A DNA stretch of 64,000 bases from Paenibacillus dendritiformis. Its GTDB lineage: Bacteria; Bacillota; Bacilli; Paenibacillales; Paenibacillaceae. Under the pieces are notes generated by a model. The model was not told the origin of the DNA. It searched no databases and was given only the letters and a program-made list of their open reading frames with translations. The first letter of the stretch is position 1. Every line of letters begins with the position of its first letter. Position numbers and translations under genes: made by a program. The DNA lies in contig NZ_OX216966.1 in the NCBI RefSeq assembly GCF_945605565.1, positions 5,758,001-5,822,000 on the forward strand, read 5' to 3'. Shown in pieces: positions 8,657 through 17,440 of this stretch.

Positions 8657-9226
8657 TCAATTATCCCCTTTTAAAATAGTCACTTTTCTATTTTTTGCAC
8701 TCCACGTAACCCGGGCCTCGGCAACCTCCGTAACCGTTCTGACCGGAGCATACGCGCTGCCGCCGATCAACTCTCCAGGTACAGGCACGCCATTGATTGA
8801 CGCCGTTTTTGTATGCTGGTTCCAGCCAACCTTGGCACCTAGTGCTTCCCGACCGCTCGGACCGGAGCTAGGACCATTCCATCCACTAGCGGACCTACCG
8901 CGACTTTCTTCCGTTAACCTCCATTGGGGCCATTACCGTTTTTTTGCCCTGCACGATCGTAATTTCATTAGTCCGGATTGTTCGATAATGCCCGTGAGCA
9001 ACTGCGGATACTTCGGATCGGTGACATATCCACCGCGCCAGATTTCGCGGCAGGCCGTTTTGTAGTCGGCGTTCAAAATACCATGGTATCGAGTTGGCTT
9101 GTCCTTTGTACCGTTAAGGACGAGCTTCGAATGATCTTCGATTCTCTAGGCCCAGTTATGAGAGGCCTGAAAAGCAGCTTCTATTTGATATGAAGTCCGG
9201 TCCGGTCTGTACTCCGTAGTAGGCAT
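8657..9226 (-). pseudogene. Decayed phage cell-wall hydrolase
   Basis: Reading leftward from ATG 9226, the frame gives ...SYQIEAAFQASHNWA, an in-frame TAG (9148-9146), then RIEDHSKLVLNGTKDKPTRYHG and REIWRGGYVTDPKYPQLL. This is the pattern of GH73-type phage glucosaminidases (NADYKTACREIWRGGYVTDPKYP). After IIEQSGL the frame is lost. The continuation EITIVQGKKTVMAPM and GAKVGWNQHTKTASINGVPVP ... AYAPVRTVTEV, a copper-amine-oxidase-type stalk domain, lies in other frames and ends at TGA 8657. There is at least one stop and two frame changes, so no functional lysin is made. The position after the fiber genes is where PBSX-type elements carry lysis genes. Confidence 0.75.
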
Positions 9227-9239
9227 TTTTACGCTGTCT

Positions 9240-9356
9240 GCAGGGCCTCCACGACCATTTCGCTCGCGAAGATCTCCCTGTCTAGCTTCTCATATTGTCA
9301 ACCTTAGTTTCAACTCACGGAATCCACTGGAGCATTTCTGTTTGCACCCTATCCAT
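9240..9356 (-). pseudogene. XhlA-like haemolysin/holin-partner remnant
   Basis: After a good GGAGG, ATG (9356) opens MDRVQTEMLQWIP and stops at 9315. The continuation in shifted frames reads like RELETKVDNM ... KLDREIFASEMVVEALQTA, the short coiled-coil start of XhlA-type proteins that follow tail genes in PBSX-like phages. The family call rests on position and this pattern. Confidence 0.4.
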
Positions 9357-9379
9357 CGTGCTTACCTCCAATCAAAAGA

Positions 9380-9400
9380 GCCCCCGGGTATCCCGAGGGC
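9380..9400 (-). terminator. Terminator of tail cluster 1
   Basis: On the minus strand GCCCTCGGG-ATA-CCCGGGGGC (one G-T pair) is followed by TCTTTTGATT. It closes the tail operon 33 bases after the stop of the 35-residue gene and separates it from the decayed lysis genes. Confidence 0.75.
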
Positions 9401-9432
9401 ATAAATATAGCGCCATACCATAGGGCAGGCGC

Positions 9433-9540
9433 TTATGATTCTTGTTCGAGCATTGCTTCTACAGCGGCTCTCCAACGTAGCGGTACATCTTCAATTTTCT
9501 TAAGATTCTTGCGAATCAAATCCCAATAAATGAGTGCCAT
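9433..9540 (-). CDS. Very small phage tail protein (XkdX position)
   Basis: 35 residues, MALIYWDLIRKNLKKIEDVP...MLEQES. It starts after a strong AAGGAGGTGAGAAGT. Its size, its MAL-Y-x-LI-x-K-K start and its place directly after the fiber-associated gene match the tiny XkdX/CD1375-type proteins of Firmicute tails. Function is unknown in the family. Confidence 0.6.
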   Translation of the reverse strand: MALIYWDLIRKNLKKIEDVPLRWRAAVEAMLEQES

Positions 9541-9541
9541 A

Positions 9542-9940
9542 TTACTTCTCACCTCCTTCGCTCATCTCTGCTAGTTCGGCGAGAGCCATCTGCATGTTGG
9601 TAATGTCTTTCTCTTGAGTTTCTGCAACTTCAGTCAGAGCTAAGTGTGTATCGGTATTATCCTTTTCTTGGGCCTCTGCAAGCTCGGCGAGGGCGTATTT
9701 GATTTCGACGTTTTCCTTCTGCAATTCTAGGACTCTGCTTTCCAGCGTGTCCGGGCGCTCGTAATCGTAGTAGAGTTTAGCCTTTTCTACGTCGATTTTG
9801 AGCACCGCCCGCAGACCAAGAATATGATCCGCTTGCGGTATCTCCCCTTCGACGTGCATCCCCGGTTCCGACATCTGCTCCTCTGTAGGATTGTGGTAGA
9901 TGGTTTCTACCCTATTAAATCGGTCGTAAATAACATACAT
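9542..9940 (-). CDS. Fiber-associated phage protein with coiled-coil repeats (XkdW position)
   Basis: 132 residues. The N-terminal half (MYVIYDRFNRVETIYHNP ... ADHILGLRAVLKID) resembles the short DUF-type proteins encoded after Firmicute tail fibers. The C-terminal half holds three imperfect 18-residue repeats of the form ALAELAEAQEKDNT-x-x-x, giving a continuous coiled coil. AGGAGGGAT precedes the ATG. It is the counterpart of the 186-residue gene of cluster 2 at 23033-23593, though the sequences differ. It may be a fiber cap or chaperone; that is a guess from position. Confidence 0.6.
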   Translation of the reverse strand: MYVIYDRFNRVETIYHNPTEEQMSEPGMHVEGEIPQADHILGLRAVLKIDVEKAKLYYDYERPDTLESRVLELQKENVEIKYALAELAEAQEKDNTDTHLALTEVAETQEKDITNMQMALAELAEMSEGGEK

Positions 9941-9975
9941 CGCTATCCCTCCTAATTAAGCCCGCTTTCGCGAAG

Positions 9976-12900
9976 CTAAACATAAATAAGGCTTACGTCT
10001 TTCGCACTTACTTTTACCCACCCGCTATTATTACTATCTGGCCCCTTCTTCGTCGCCACGAAAAACGTCAAGTCCTGCTCAAGATTAAACGTATTCGGGA
10101 TGACCGTATAACTGCCCGCAAATCTGGTTGATTCTGCGGTTCTATAACCGTAAGTGTAACATACGCGCCTAGTAGACTTATTCAGGTTTAGTTGGACTTC
10201 TACACAGTGTTTATAATAATCCTCACTATTTTTCGTGTCACCAGCAATTATTACAAATGTTTGCGCGGATGCGTTTCGGATCCCCAGCCTAGCATAGCTG
10301 CCTGAGGCGGATGTGTTATTGTAAATGGTTAGATCGCTTCCAGTCGAATGGTACATGACAAGTGTTCTCGCTTTTGCAGGTGCAGTAAATAAATCGAACG
10401 AACCTTCGCCCACTTCTCCCCAATCGAACTTGACCTCTTTACTTCCTGTAAATTGAACAATGCCTCCAGTAGATATATTGCGAACACCAGCGGCCAGTTC
10501 GGGGAACGTATTGTTTGCAGACACTGGCCCTCCACCTTTGCCGTTGATGGCTGCCGCCACTTGCCCCTTCCCATCAACGACAGATTGCTTTACCAGGTCA
10601 AGCTCCGCTACCACACGACGCCCTTCGAGGAATACACCTTTCATACCGTGGATATGAACCTCGTCCTTGACACTTTGCATGACGAGCGGTCCGACTTCGC
10701 TCGTCAATCGAACAGTCGATGGTTCATTCCTGTTTCCCACTCCTACCCAACCTTTTCGCTCATTGTTTACATACCACTCACCGAAAGCTGATGTAGCTCC
10801 AACAAGCTGAAGATGGGGGCCATCATTTTTGGACATTGACAACATTCCTTCAATGACAGAATCCCGATTCTTGACTACAGCTTTTTTCTTCAAGTCATCA
10901 AACTCATCCTTGGCCGCAGCCCCAACATCCGCCGCAGTCATTGCTACCTCGCCGGAAACGGAAATCTCAGACTCAAGCAAGCTAACCGCTCGAACTAGAT
11001 CCGACACAGTCCCACGCAGGTTCGCCGCCACGGTGCCGCTGATTGGAGCTGGAAGCGTTGGATCGAGCATCGTATAGGTAACGTGGTAGACAGCGGTTGG
11101 GTCGAAGTCGTCATTAGATATTGACGCTCTTTGATTCCCGTATGCCGATCCGTCCGTTCGGGTTACAATAACCCATTGGTGGTCAACTCCGCGTTTATAT
11201 ACCTGATTGATGGTGGCCGCCTTATGATTTAATAACGATGCCGGAAGTGTTATGATATTGATTCCCCAATCACCGTTACCGCCTTGCGCCGGATTCGCCC
11301 GTTCCCGAATCACAATACCGCTGCCGACCTCGACCATGTTCGAACCTGCGGAGAGTGTTGCGCCCAGTTCGTAATTCCGGACGGGTTCAACGGTTGGCTT
11401 CGCCTTCAGGTATTGTAGGCGGTAAGGCGTGTATATATTGCCCAAAGCGTCAATTCCAGCTGGTGACGTAGGCAGTGTCGTCGTCGCATCCCATCCCCCT
11501 ACGCCAATTACGTTTCTTGGGTCTGTAACTCTGCCCCAGCACCGCGTGCCCGTACCATTATAGAGACCCGCCGTTTCCACTTGACACATCCGCCATCCCA
11601 AGAAATACGCCTTAATCTCTTCCTGCGTCGGATTGTAATCCGGCCCCCATCCGCTGTCTGTGTTAAACACGCTTAACACAAGTATATTTGCATTTGGGTC
11701 GGCATTATCCGTCAGCACTTGCATATCTCCATCTGTAAGCATCTGGCCCTGTAGCTTGCGATCTAACATCTTACCATCATATTTCACGACGAACGCCGAA
11801 TCTTTCACCGTCGGAGGCAGCGCCTGCGTGAAAAATGTTTTAAAACCCGTGCCCTTGTCAGCGAACCTATACGTCATATTACCGTCCAACGTAACCTTCC
11901 CCCATTGCTCCAGCACATTCGGCAGACCATCGTCTCCCATAAAGAGGGTATCGGGATTGCTGCCGTCTACCGGATGAGCGGCGAGCTTCGTTTCGAAGGC
12001 GAGCATACTGCGTTGCTGCGGCGTGAAGGGTTTCGGTTCGGTGCCGGGAACGAGCATTGGGTTTTTAGCGATAAATGTTCCTGCACCAAAAGAAATTTCA
12101 TCACCGTTTACAGATACCACATTGCTAACAACCACCCGTACCTTGTTAACACCAAGCGGAACCATGAATACTTTCTCTTGAACTGTATCGCCCAGTATAA
12201 ATGATAGTACTTTGATTTCGGGCTCTAGAGATACTACCCTAACGTTGCTGCCACTCATCAAATACTCTCTTCCCTCAAAAACAGGAACGTCAATAGAGAG
12301 GTATTTTTGAGTGTCATCACTCGATGTGATTGTGGCCGCGTATGGGTTATTTATTGTTACGCCAGAAACCTCTTTTACCCACTCCGTAAACGCCGGCAGC
12401 AGATTGCCTCCCGTCACGATGGCGTATGGGTTGGTTACGTTGGTTATGCTGTCTACGTATGGATAGCGTTCGGCCACTTGCTCCGGTGTCATGGAGCCAA
12501 TAGCGTTGTACTCAGATTCACTAATTTCGTATAATCGGACGTCATCAATGTGAGTGGTCACGTTGGCTTTTACAGTCCCCCCCACCACAAGATATCCATC
12601 CATCTCTGAGGAGACCGAAAGTGTTGAATATAAAGTTTCCCAGTCTTTTGTTTTATTTCTATCTACCAGAGAATCAGCAAGATATAACCCGCATTCCCCT
12701 ACCTCAGTGCACTTTATTTTTGCTATAGCAATATAGAACTTCCCTGTCTTCAAGGAACCTTCTGGAAAGAAACGGGCTATTCTGGCACTTGTTCTTTCAA
12801 TGTCAGTAACAATCTTTATGGTAGAGTTCTCAATTGAGAAGACTGGACTTCCCGCTTCCTTATGTTGGAACCAGGCATTTAAATCATCACAAGCCCCCGC

Positions 12901-13113
12901 ACGCCCCAACAAATTCACCAACGTCCGCCCCTTCACCTCCCCCATCCGGAACGGCGTGTCGTTCTCGACCTCCACCACCTGGAGGCCGGGGTTCAGCGTT
13001 AGCGGCTGGTGGGCAGGGACATGGGCGTCCTTCAGGCCCTGCTCGATGCGGTTCATGTCCTTCTCGGTGACGAGGTCGTCGTATTTCCAGTCGGTCTTTG
13101 CCTCGTATGGCAT
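9976..13113 (-). CDS. Tail fiber / receptor-binding protein 1
   Basis: 1045 residues, the largest protein of cluster 1. The N-terminus (MPYEAKTDWKYDDLVTEKDMNRIEQGL) is of the type that attaches to the baseplate. The middle carries blocks nearly identical to fiber 2 of the neighbouring cluster: GRTLVNLLGRAGACDDL, EYNAIGSMTPEQV, FTPQQRSMLAFET, YTPYRLQYLKAKPTVEPVRNY and APISGTVAANLRGTVSDL. The C-terminal 340 residues are unrelated to fiber 2. They include a GKGQVAAAINGKGG segment common in phage fibers and a beta-rich end with IVQFTGSKEVKFDWGEVGEG. The C-terminus probably determines which cell surface is bound. It is translated directly after the 94-residue gene. Confidence 0.85.
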   Translation of the reverse strand: MPYEAKTDWKYDDLVTEKDMNRIEQGLKDAHVPAHQPLTLNPGLQVVEVENDTPFRMGEVKGRTLVNLLGRAGACDDLNAWFQHKEAGSPVFSIENSTIKIVTDIERTSARIARFFPEGSLKTGKFYIAIAKIKCTEVGECGLYLADSLVDRNKTKDWETLYSTLSVSSEMDGYLVVGGTVKANVTTHIDDVRLYEISESEYNAIGSMTPEQVAERYPYVDSITNVTNPYAIVTGGNLLPAFTEWVKEVSGVTINNPYAATITSSDDTQKYLSIDVPVFEGREYLMSGSNVRVVSLEPEIKVLSFILGDTVQEKVFMVPLGVNKVRVVVSNVVSVNGDEISFGAGTFIAKNPMLVPGTEPKPFTPQQRSMLAFETKLAAHPVDGSNPDTLFMGDDGLPNVLEQWGKVTLDGNMTYRFADKGTGFKTFFTQALPPTVKDSAFVVKYDGKMLDRKLQGQMLTDGDMQVLTDNADPNANILVLSVFNTDSGWGPDYNPTQEEIKAYFLGWRMCQVETAGLYNGTGTRCWGRVTDPRNVIGVGGWDATTTLPTSPAGIDALGNIYTPYRLQYLKAKPTVEPVRNYELGATLSAGSNMVEVGSGIVIRERANPAQGGNGDWGINIITLPASLLNHKAATINQVYKRGVDHQWVIVTRTDGSAYGNQRASISNDDFDPTAVYHVTYTMLDPTLPAPISGTVAANLRGTVSDLVRAVSLLESEISVSGEVAMTAADVGAAAKDEFDDLKKKAVVKNRDSVIEGMLSMSKNDGPHLQLVGATSAFGEWYVNNERKGWVGVGNRNEPSTVRLTSEVGPLVMQSVKDEVHIHGMKGVFLEGRRVVAELDLVKQSVVDGKGQVAAAINGKGGGPVSANNTFPELAAGVRNISTGGIVQFTGSKEVKFDWGEVGEGSFDLFTAPAKARTLVMYHSTGSDLTIYNNTSASGSYARLGIRNASAQTFVIIAGDTKNSEDYYKHCVEVQLNLNKSTRRVCYTYGYRTAESTRFAGSYTVIPNTFNLEQDLTFFVATKKGPDSNNSGWVKVSAKDVSLIYV

Positions 13114-13398
13114 CTAGGCCACCTCCTTGATTGCGATTGAATGCTTGATGAGCGTGTCGGTTGTAAGCGGAATGAATACCGGATTCGAGGTCAGGACCGT
13201 TCCGGCTTCATCCTGCAGTTCAATCAGCGTCACGGTCTCCGCCGCGCCGGCAGGGATGATGTATTCCATCAGCACTTCCTGCTCCGATACATCCTTGATC
13301 TGAAAATCCGTAATTTCAACGGAATGGTTCAGCACGACCTTGGCGATTCTACGGTTGACGTGCTGCGCCATTTCCTGCAATAAAATAGAACTAATCAT
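13114..13398 (-). CDS. Baseplate-fiber linker protein, unknown
   Basis: 94 residues. Its ATG overlaps the stop of the XkdU-like gene (ATGA) and follows AGGAGGTCATATTG. The sequence (IAKVVLNHSVEITDF ... VLMEYIIPAGAAETVTLIELQD) predicts a small beta domain. It has no counterpart in cluster 2, where a 126-residue protein occupies the same slot. I do not recognise the family; an adaptor role is inferred only from position between baseplate and fiber genes. Confidence 0.6.
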   Translation of the reverse strand: MISSILLQEMAQHVNRRIAKVVLNHSVEITDFQIKDVSEQEVLMEYIIPAGAAETVTLIELQDEAGTVLTSNPVFIPLTTDTLIKHSIAIKEVA

Positions 13399-13982
13399 TT
13401 CAATATGACCTCCTGTCCCCGTTCGGCAAACGGCGCCCGTCCGAGTCTCCAGCCTATCGACAGCTTCGTCCGGCGGTGAAGCGGGGTCCGGCTCAAATGC
13501 TCCTGAACCTCAATCCGCTCCGACAAGGACGTAGCCTGCCGGTACAGCAGGTTGGCCGGCTTCATGAAGCGCACCGTATGCTCCACTTCCTTGAAAATGG
13601 CCGCGTCGGTCAGCTTCGCCCGAACGGTCAGCTCGAAGCGGCCGACGTCGAGCTCCACCTTGGCCCGGTCGGCGCCAAGCAGGAAGTCGAGCCGCTCCTG
13701 CAAGTACCGCACGGTGAACGGCGGCTTGGTGGAGTAGCGGTTCATGACCCGTTTTTTCCGGAAATCCAAGGATTCCTGTGTCGGATCGGCTTGAATGCCG
13801 AGCTGTTCTTCCCTGCGCTTCAACGAGGCCTCGCTGGCCGTGAGCACAAATTGATCGTTCAGCCATTTGTCGGCCCCGGCCGCGACGCCCTTCAGCTCCG
13901 CATCGACGGTCTCTCCCAGCCATTCGAACTCCCGAATGCCCTCATAATAGGGAGGCAAATAGGAGCAATAGTTACGCTCCAT
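13395..13982 (-). CDS. Baseplate wedge protein, XkdU/YmfQ (DUF2313) family
   Basis: 195 residues, typical for the family. It begins MERNYCSYLPPYYEGIREFEWLGETVDAEL and contains the family pattern of an ASLKRREEQLGI helix, then DFRKKRVMNRYSTKPPFTVRYLQERL. In contractile tails this protein links the gp47-like wedge protein to the fiber. It overlaps baseplate J by 11 bases and the 94-residue gene by 4. Confidence 0.85.
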   Translation of the reverse strand: MERNYCSYLPPYYEGIREFEWLGETVDAELKGVAAGADKWLNDQFVLTASEASLKRREEQLGIQADPTQESLDFRKKRVMNRYSTKPPFTVRYLQERLDFLLGADRAKVELDVGRFELTVRAKLTDAAIFKEVEHTVRFMKPANLLYRQATSLSERIEVQEHLSRTPLHRRTKLSIGWRLGRAPFAERGQEVILK

Positions 13983-15084
13983 TGAGCTTCACCTCCCGCA
14001 GCACAGGCACTTCCTCCTCGCCCAGCTCCAGATTAGCCGCGGCTCCGTTCAGCGTCGTGCCGCTTACATCCGTAACCCCCGGGACAGTGAGTATGCGGGC
14101 TTCCATCTGGCTGATGCGGACGATCAGCTTCTCCTGATCCTTCCACGACTCTCGCAGCAGATGCATATATTGCTGCAGCACCTGCTCGACGTCGCTCTGC
14201 ACCTGCCCGAGCGTCATTCCTTTGTCCAGTTGAAGCGTCGTCTCGACCTTCACTTCCACAGGACGGACCGCCGCAATCGTCACCTGATGCCCGATGGGAG
14301 CGAAGCCTCCGCCCAGTCCGGCAGCCGCCTTCGGATCGGCCTGTTCCTGAACCTCGGCAATCAGTTCCGCCGACGGAACCTGATAATCCGACGAGATGAG
14401 CGTACATTTGACCGTTCCGCCCCCTTGCCAGGCCGGGAACACCTTCACTCCGCCTACGCCCGGCATGACGGTGAGCTTCGTCCGATAGTCGGACACATTG
14501 CCCCCGAACGGCTGCTCGTTAATCGCTTCAAGATAGCGAGCTCGCAGCGCGTCATCGGATTCCGTGTCCTCTCCAGGGACAAGAATGTCCCCCAATTCCG
14601 CCCGGGCCAACCCGGCGACATAGTCGATCGGCGTCAGTTCTCCATAGAGTCGATTGCCTTCCGCTCCCTCCGTCTCGCAGGTCAGCTCGCTTTCCCCAGG
14701 GGACAGCGATGCCGTTACCCGCCATGTCAAATCTTCGATCGCAAAACGGCTGCCGATCGGCACGCTCTTCGGCGAGCCATCCGCAGCGTAAAATCTCCCG
14801 CGCCGCTTGGCGGCGACAGCGGGCAGGCGGCGCACGCCGAACTCGGCCGTCCGGCGCTCCAGATAAGCGCCTGTAGCCGTATCGGCATAGGATAGCTCAC
14901 GGTTCAGCCTCATCTCTTGATACCACTGCGCCAACTCCGCGGCGACCGGCGCGAGCGCATCGTAGATGATGCTGCCTTCGCGCTTGTCCACCTCATTGGG
15001 AACCCGCTCCAGCATGCGCGCCAAAATATCCTCATAGCGCGGCGTCTCCTGAAAGCGTGCTTGTCCTCCAATTCCATTATCCAT
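13972..15084 (-). CDS. Baseplate J / gp47-like wedge protein (XkdT)
   Basis: 370 residues. Family marks are RMLERVPNEVDKREGSIIYDALAPVAAEL near the start, RRTAEFGVRRLPA, the central EDTESDDALRARYLEAI, then PFGGNVSDYRTKLTVMPGVGGVKVFPAW and the terminal ILTVPGVTDVSGTTLNG. It forms the outer ring of the contractile-tail baseplate. The ATG follows GGAGGTGACC inside the end of the XkdS gene. Confidence 0.92.
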   Translation of the reverse strand: MDNGIGGQARFQETPRYEDILARMLERVPNEVDKREGSIIYDALAPVAAELAQWYQEMRLNRELSYADTATGAYLERRTAEFGVRRLPAVAAKRRGRFYAADGSPKSVPIGSRFAIEDLTWRVTASLSPGESELTCETEGAEGNRLYGELTPIDYVAGLARAELGDILVPGEDTESDDALRARYLEAINEQPFGGNVSDYRTKLTVMPGVGGVKVFPAWQGGGTVKCTLISSDYQVPSAELIAEVQEQADPKAAAGLGGGFAPIGHQVTIAAVRPVEVKVETTLQLDKGMTLGQVQSDVEQVLQQYMHLLRESWKDQEKLIVRISQMEARILTVPGVTDVSGTTLNGAAANLELGEEEVPVLREVKLNGA

Positions 15085-15490
15085 TGACGGTCACCTCCTT
15101 CATCGTCTGCACCGTCCCTTCCGTCGTTTCCACCGTGAAGCTAACCAGCATGGCATCCTCCGCCGATTGGAATTCGAATGCGGTCACGCTCCGCACCCGG
15201 TCATCCTGCATCAGCGCTTCGGTAATCGCCCGTTCCAATTCAGATTGAACGAACCCCGCGCCATACCCGAGATTCGCTCTCAGCTCGGTTCCGTAATTCG
15301 GACTATAGATGAGATGCTCATACCGTTCCGTCTGAAGCAGCTTGTCTATCGCCTGCTTCATCGCATCCAGGCCATCGGTTATACCTGCAATCCTTCCCGT
15401 TCTGCGATCAATTCGGTAGGTCCTTGTCGGCTGGCTGGCCTCGGCAACTTCAAAAGTATCCTCCATATCCATCAGCACTTGTGGAATCAC
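15077..15490 (-). CDS. Baseplate protein XkdS (DUF2634, gp25-like)
   Basis: 137 residues. RTYRIDRRTGRIAGITDGLDAMKQAIDKLLQTERYEHLIYSPNYG is the signature of DUF2634/gp25-like baseplate proteins, followed by ELERAITEALMQDDRVRSV. It starts at GTG overlapping the XkdR stop. In T4-type tails gp25 nucleates sheath polymerisation, which fits a contractile machine. Confidence 0.9.
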   Translation of the reverse strand: MIPQVLMDMEDTFEVAEASQPTRTYRIDRRTGRIAGITDGLDAMKQAIDKLLQTERYEHLIYSPNYGTELRANLGYGAGFVQSELERAITEALMQDDRVRSVTAFEFQSAEDAMLVSFTVETTEGTVQTMKEVTVNG

Positions 15491-15786
15491 AGACCCACCA
15501 CCCTGTCGATAGCAATATACATCTGGCCGCCCTGCGCGCGGGCGAGCAGCACCTTGTCACCGGCCTTCAACCCTTGCCGGATGACGACCTCCTCCGTGCC
15601 GATGCGTACCTTATACTCCGTTAACTGCTCGGTTACGGCAATGGCGCTGGCAGGAAGCGTGAACCGCTGATCGACCTGAATGCGGAGCGGAGCGGCGCTC
15701 AACACTTCGCCGAACAGCAGCGAGACCGGACTGGAAGCCTCGACGGCGCCCACTCCGGCTTTTTTGATAATATCCAGCATCCCCAT
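15487..15786 (-). CDS. Baseplate-associated protein XkdR (DUF2577)
   Basis: 99 residues. The small OB-like protein starts with MLDIIKKAGVGAVEASSPVSLLFGEV and has PLRIQVDQRFTLPASAIAVTEQL and KAGDKVLLARAQGGQMYIAIDRV. The order XkdQ-XkdR-XkdS-XkdT matches PBSX. It probably decorates the tail hub. Confidence 0.88.
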   Translation of the reverse strand: MGMLDIIKKAGVGAVEASSPVSLLFGEVLSAAPLRIQVDQRFTLPASAIAVTEQLTEYKVRIGTEEVVIRQGLKAGDKVLLARAQGGQMYIAIDRVVGL

Positions 15787-15788
15787 AT

Positions 15789-16757
15789 TTAGATCACCTT
15801 CAATGTTAGTGACATTTTATGTCCCGAACCGTCCCAGTCGTGGGAGCATTCATCGATGAGCATATATTGCTGAATCTGTTGTTCGGGCAAATAAAGAGGG
15901 ATGTACATTCCGGCCCGAATGCGCACATCCCCTACGGCGTCTACTTTTAATGTTTTTTTCTCGCGGTTGTGAAGCTTCATATAGGATGCGAGAAGCTCCT
16001 TGATTTGGGCGTCATTCATGCCCTCATCGAGTTTTTCGGACAACTGCAGTCTTCCCCATCTTGCGATGTTCGCGCTGTCCTGCATAATGAACGTCTCGCG
16101 CTTGCCCGACGCCTTGTTGTCCCGGAACAGCTTCACGCGGTTGTAGGTCTCATCGTCAATCGACCGCTTGTGCGAGAACCCCCGCATCTGGCTTTCTTCG
16201 CCGATTATGATATCGGTTGTCCACGTTTTCGCATCCCGCAGCGTCAGCTTGCCGAAGTCGTCATAAAATATGAAAATATTGCGCGTCGCAATCAGTGTCT
16301 TGTCCAGCGCGCGACAGATAATATCGAGCAGCTTCTTGTTATCCTCCATCACGAGAGGAATGACATGCTTCGTGTCGGACAGTTCGCCGATCTTCAGTTC
16401 GCAGTCCTTCGCTATCCGCTTGATGAGATCCGTGGCCGTCACATTTTCGAGCACATACGTATCGTTCATTAGCAAGTACCGGATCTGGTCATAGGCGGTC
16501 AGCTTCACCTTATCGTCCTCACTAGTCTCGATGGTGAACACATATCCGTAAAATACAGGCTTGCCGTCGACCTTCACCCGCACGACATCGCCATTGTTGA
16601 CGGTGAATTTACGGCTCTGGAACAGCGCTCCGGATACATAAGTCAAGGACATCTTAGCCGGCTTGCCGGAACGGGACGTCGACCAGGTCATATCGGTAAT
16701 CAGCTCGGAAATATCCCACATCGTCTTATTGCGGTTATCAATAATGACTTCGATCAT
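15789..16757 (-). CDS. Tail hub protein XkdQ (late control D / gp27-like)
   Basis: 322 residues. The N-terminal half is a gpD/gp27-like beta barrel domain (MIEVIIDNRNKTMWDISELITDMTW, DVVRVKVDGKPVFYGYVF). The middle has ATDLIKRIAKDCELKIGEL and the C-terminal half has MRGFSHKRSIDDETYNRVKLF, typical of XkdQ. It forms the hub through which the tail tube connects to the spike region. Confidence 0.88.
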   Translation of the reverse strand: MIEVIIDNRNKTMWDISELITDMTWSTSRSGKPAKMSLTYVSGALFQSRKFTVNNGDVVRVKVDGKPVFYGYVFTIETSEDDKVKLTAYDQIRYLLMNDTYVLENVTATDLIKRIAKDCELKIGELSDTKHVIPLVMEDNKKLLDIICRALDKTLIATRNIFIFYDDFGKLTLRDAKTWTTDIIIGEESQMRGFSHKRSIDDETYNRVKLFRDNKASGKRETFIMQDSANIARWGRLQLSEKLDEGMNDAQIKELLASYMKLHNREKKTLKVDAVGDVRIRAGMYIPLYLPEQQIQQYMLIDECSHDWDGSGHKMSLTLKVI

Positions 16758-16768
16758 GCCTGCACCTC

Positions 16769-17440
16769 CTACCGCAGCCGCAGCTTCCCGCCTTGCTCCA
16801 GATCCTTGACTTCATCGCTCCGAAGGCCGTTCAGGCGCTGAATCTCAACAGCCTTGCTCTCATCATTGAAAAACCGTTTGGCTACCGCCCATAGCGATTC
16901 GCCCGGGCCAAGCGTATAGGTGGAAGGAATCATGCGTTCATCCGGCCGCTCCGGAGGGGCCTTCTGGATCGTGACGGTGCTGTCCGTGTTCGGGGACTTC
17001 GTCATTTTGTGCGCATGGAAAAAGCGATATTCCTTCAAACCGAGCTCATAATCGATATCCCCTACGCTGCCGGACGACTCCGACCAGGTGAACTTCTCGA
17101 TGACCATCGCCAGATTGATGCGCATGGAAGGCGAGGTCAGCACGAACCGGATCGGACGCTGGCGCTTCATCCACTCGCGCAGCATCTCGACATAGTCCTT
17201 CGGCTGGAGCAGCCGCTCAGGGGGAACATGAACATACGGGGCCGGTCCTGCGGGGAACAGGCTGCTGAATTGCAGATCAGCCAGCTTCATCGGCTGAATC
17301 GCGTTCACCTCGCCCAGTCCGATAATGTCGAAGGAGGACAGATTCCCGGATTCGCTTACCTGCAGCTGTGGCGGATTGACGGGCAGCTCCATCACCTGCT
17401 CCTGATTGTTGATGCTTAGAAAGATGCGGTATTTATTCAT
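16769..17440 (-). CDS. LysM tail protein XkdP
   Basis: 223 residues. The N-terminal 150 form a gp53-like hub adaptor (MELPVNPPQLQVSESGN, PKDYVEMLREWMKRQRPIRFVLT). A C-terminal LysM domain starts at STYTLGPGESLWAVAKRFFND and ends IQRLNGLRSDEVKDLEQGGKLRLR. LysM binds peptidoglycan, so this protein probably anchors the tail end in the target wall. The stop abuts the tape-measure start. Confidence 0.9.
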   Translation of the reverse strand: MNKYRIFLSINNQEQVMELPVNPPQLQVSESGNLSSFDIIGLGEVNAIQPMKLADLQFSSLFPAGPAPYVHVPPERLLQPKDYVEMLREWMKRQRPIRFVLTSPSMRINLAMVIEKFTWSESSGSVGDIDYELGLKEYRFFHAHKMTKSPNTDSTVTIQKAPPERPDERMIPSTYTLGPGESLWAVAKRFFNDESKAVEIQRLNGLRSDEVKDLEQGGKLRLR

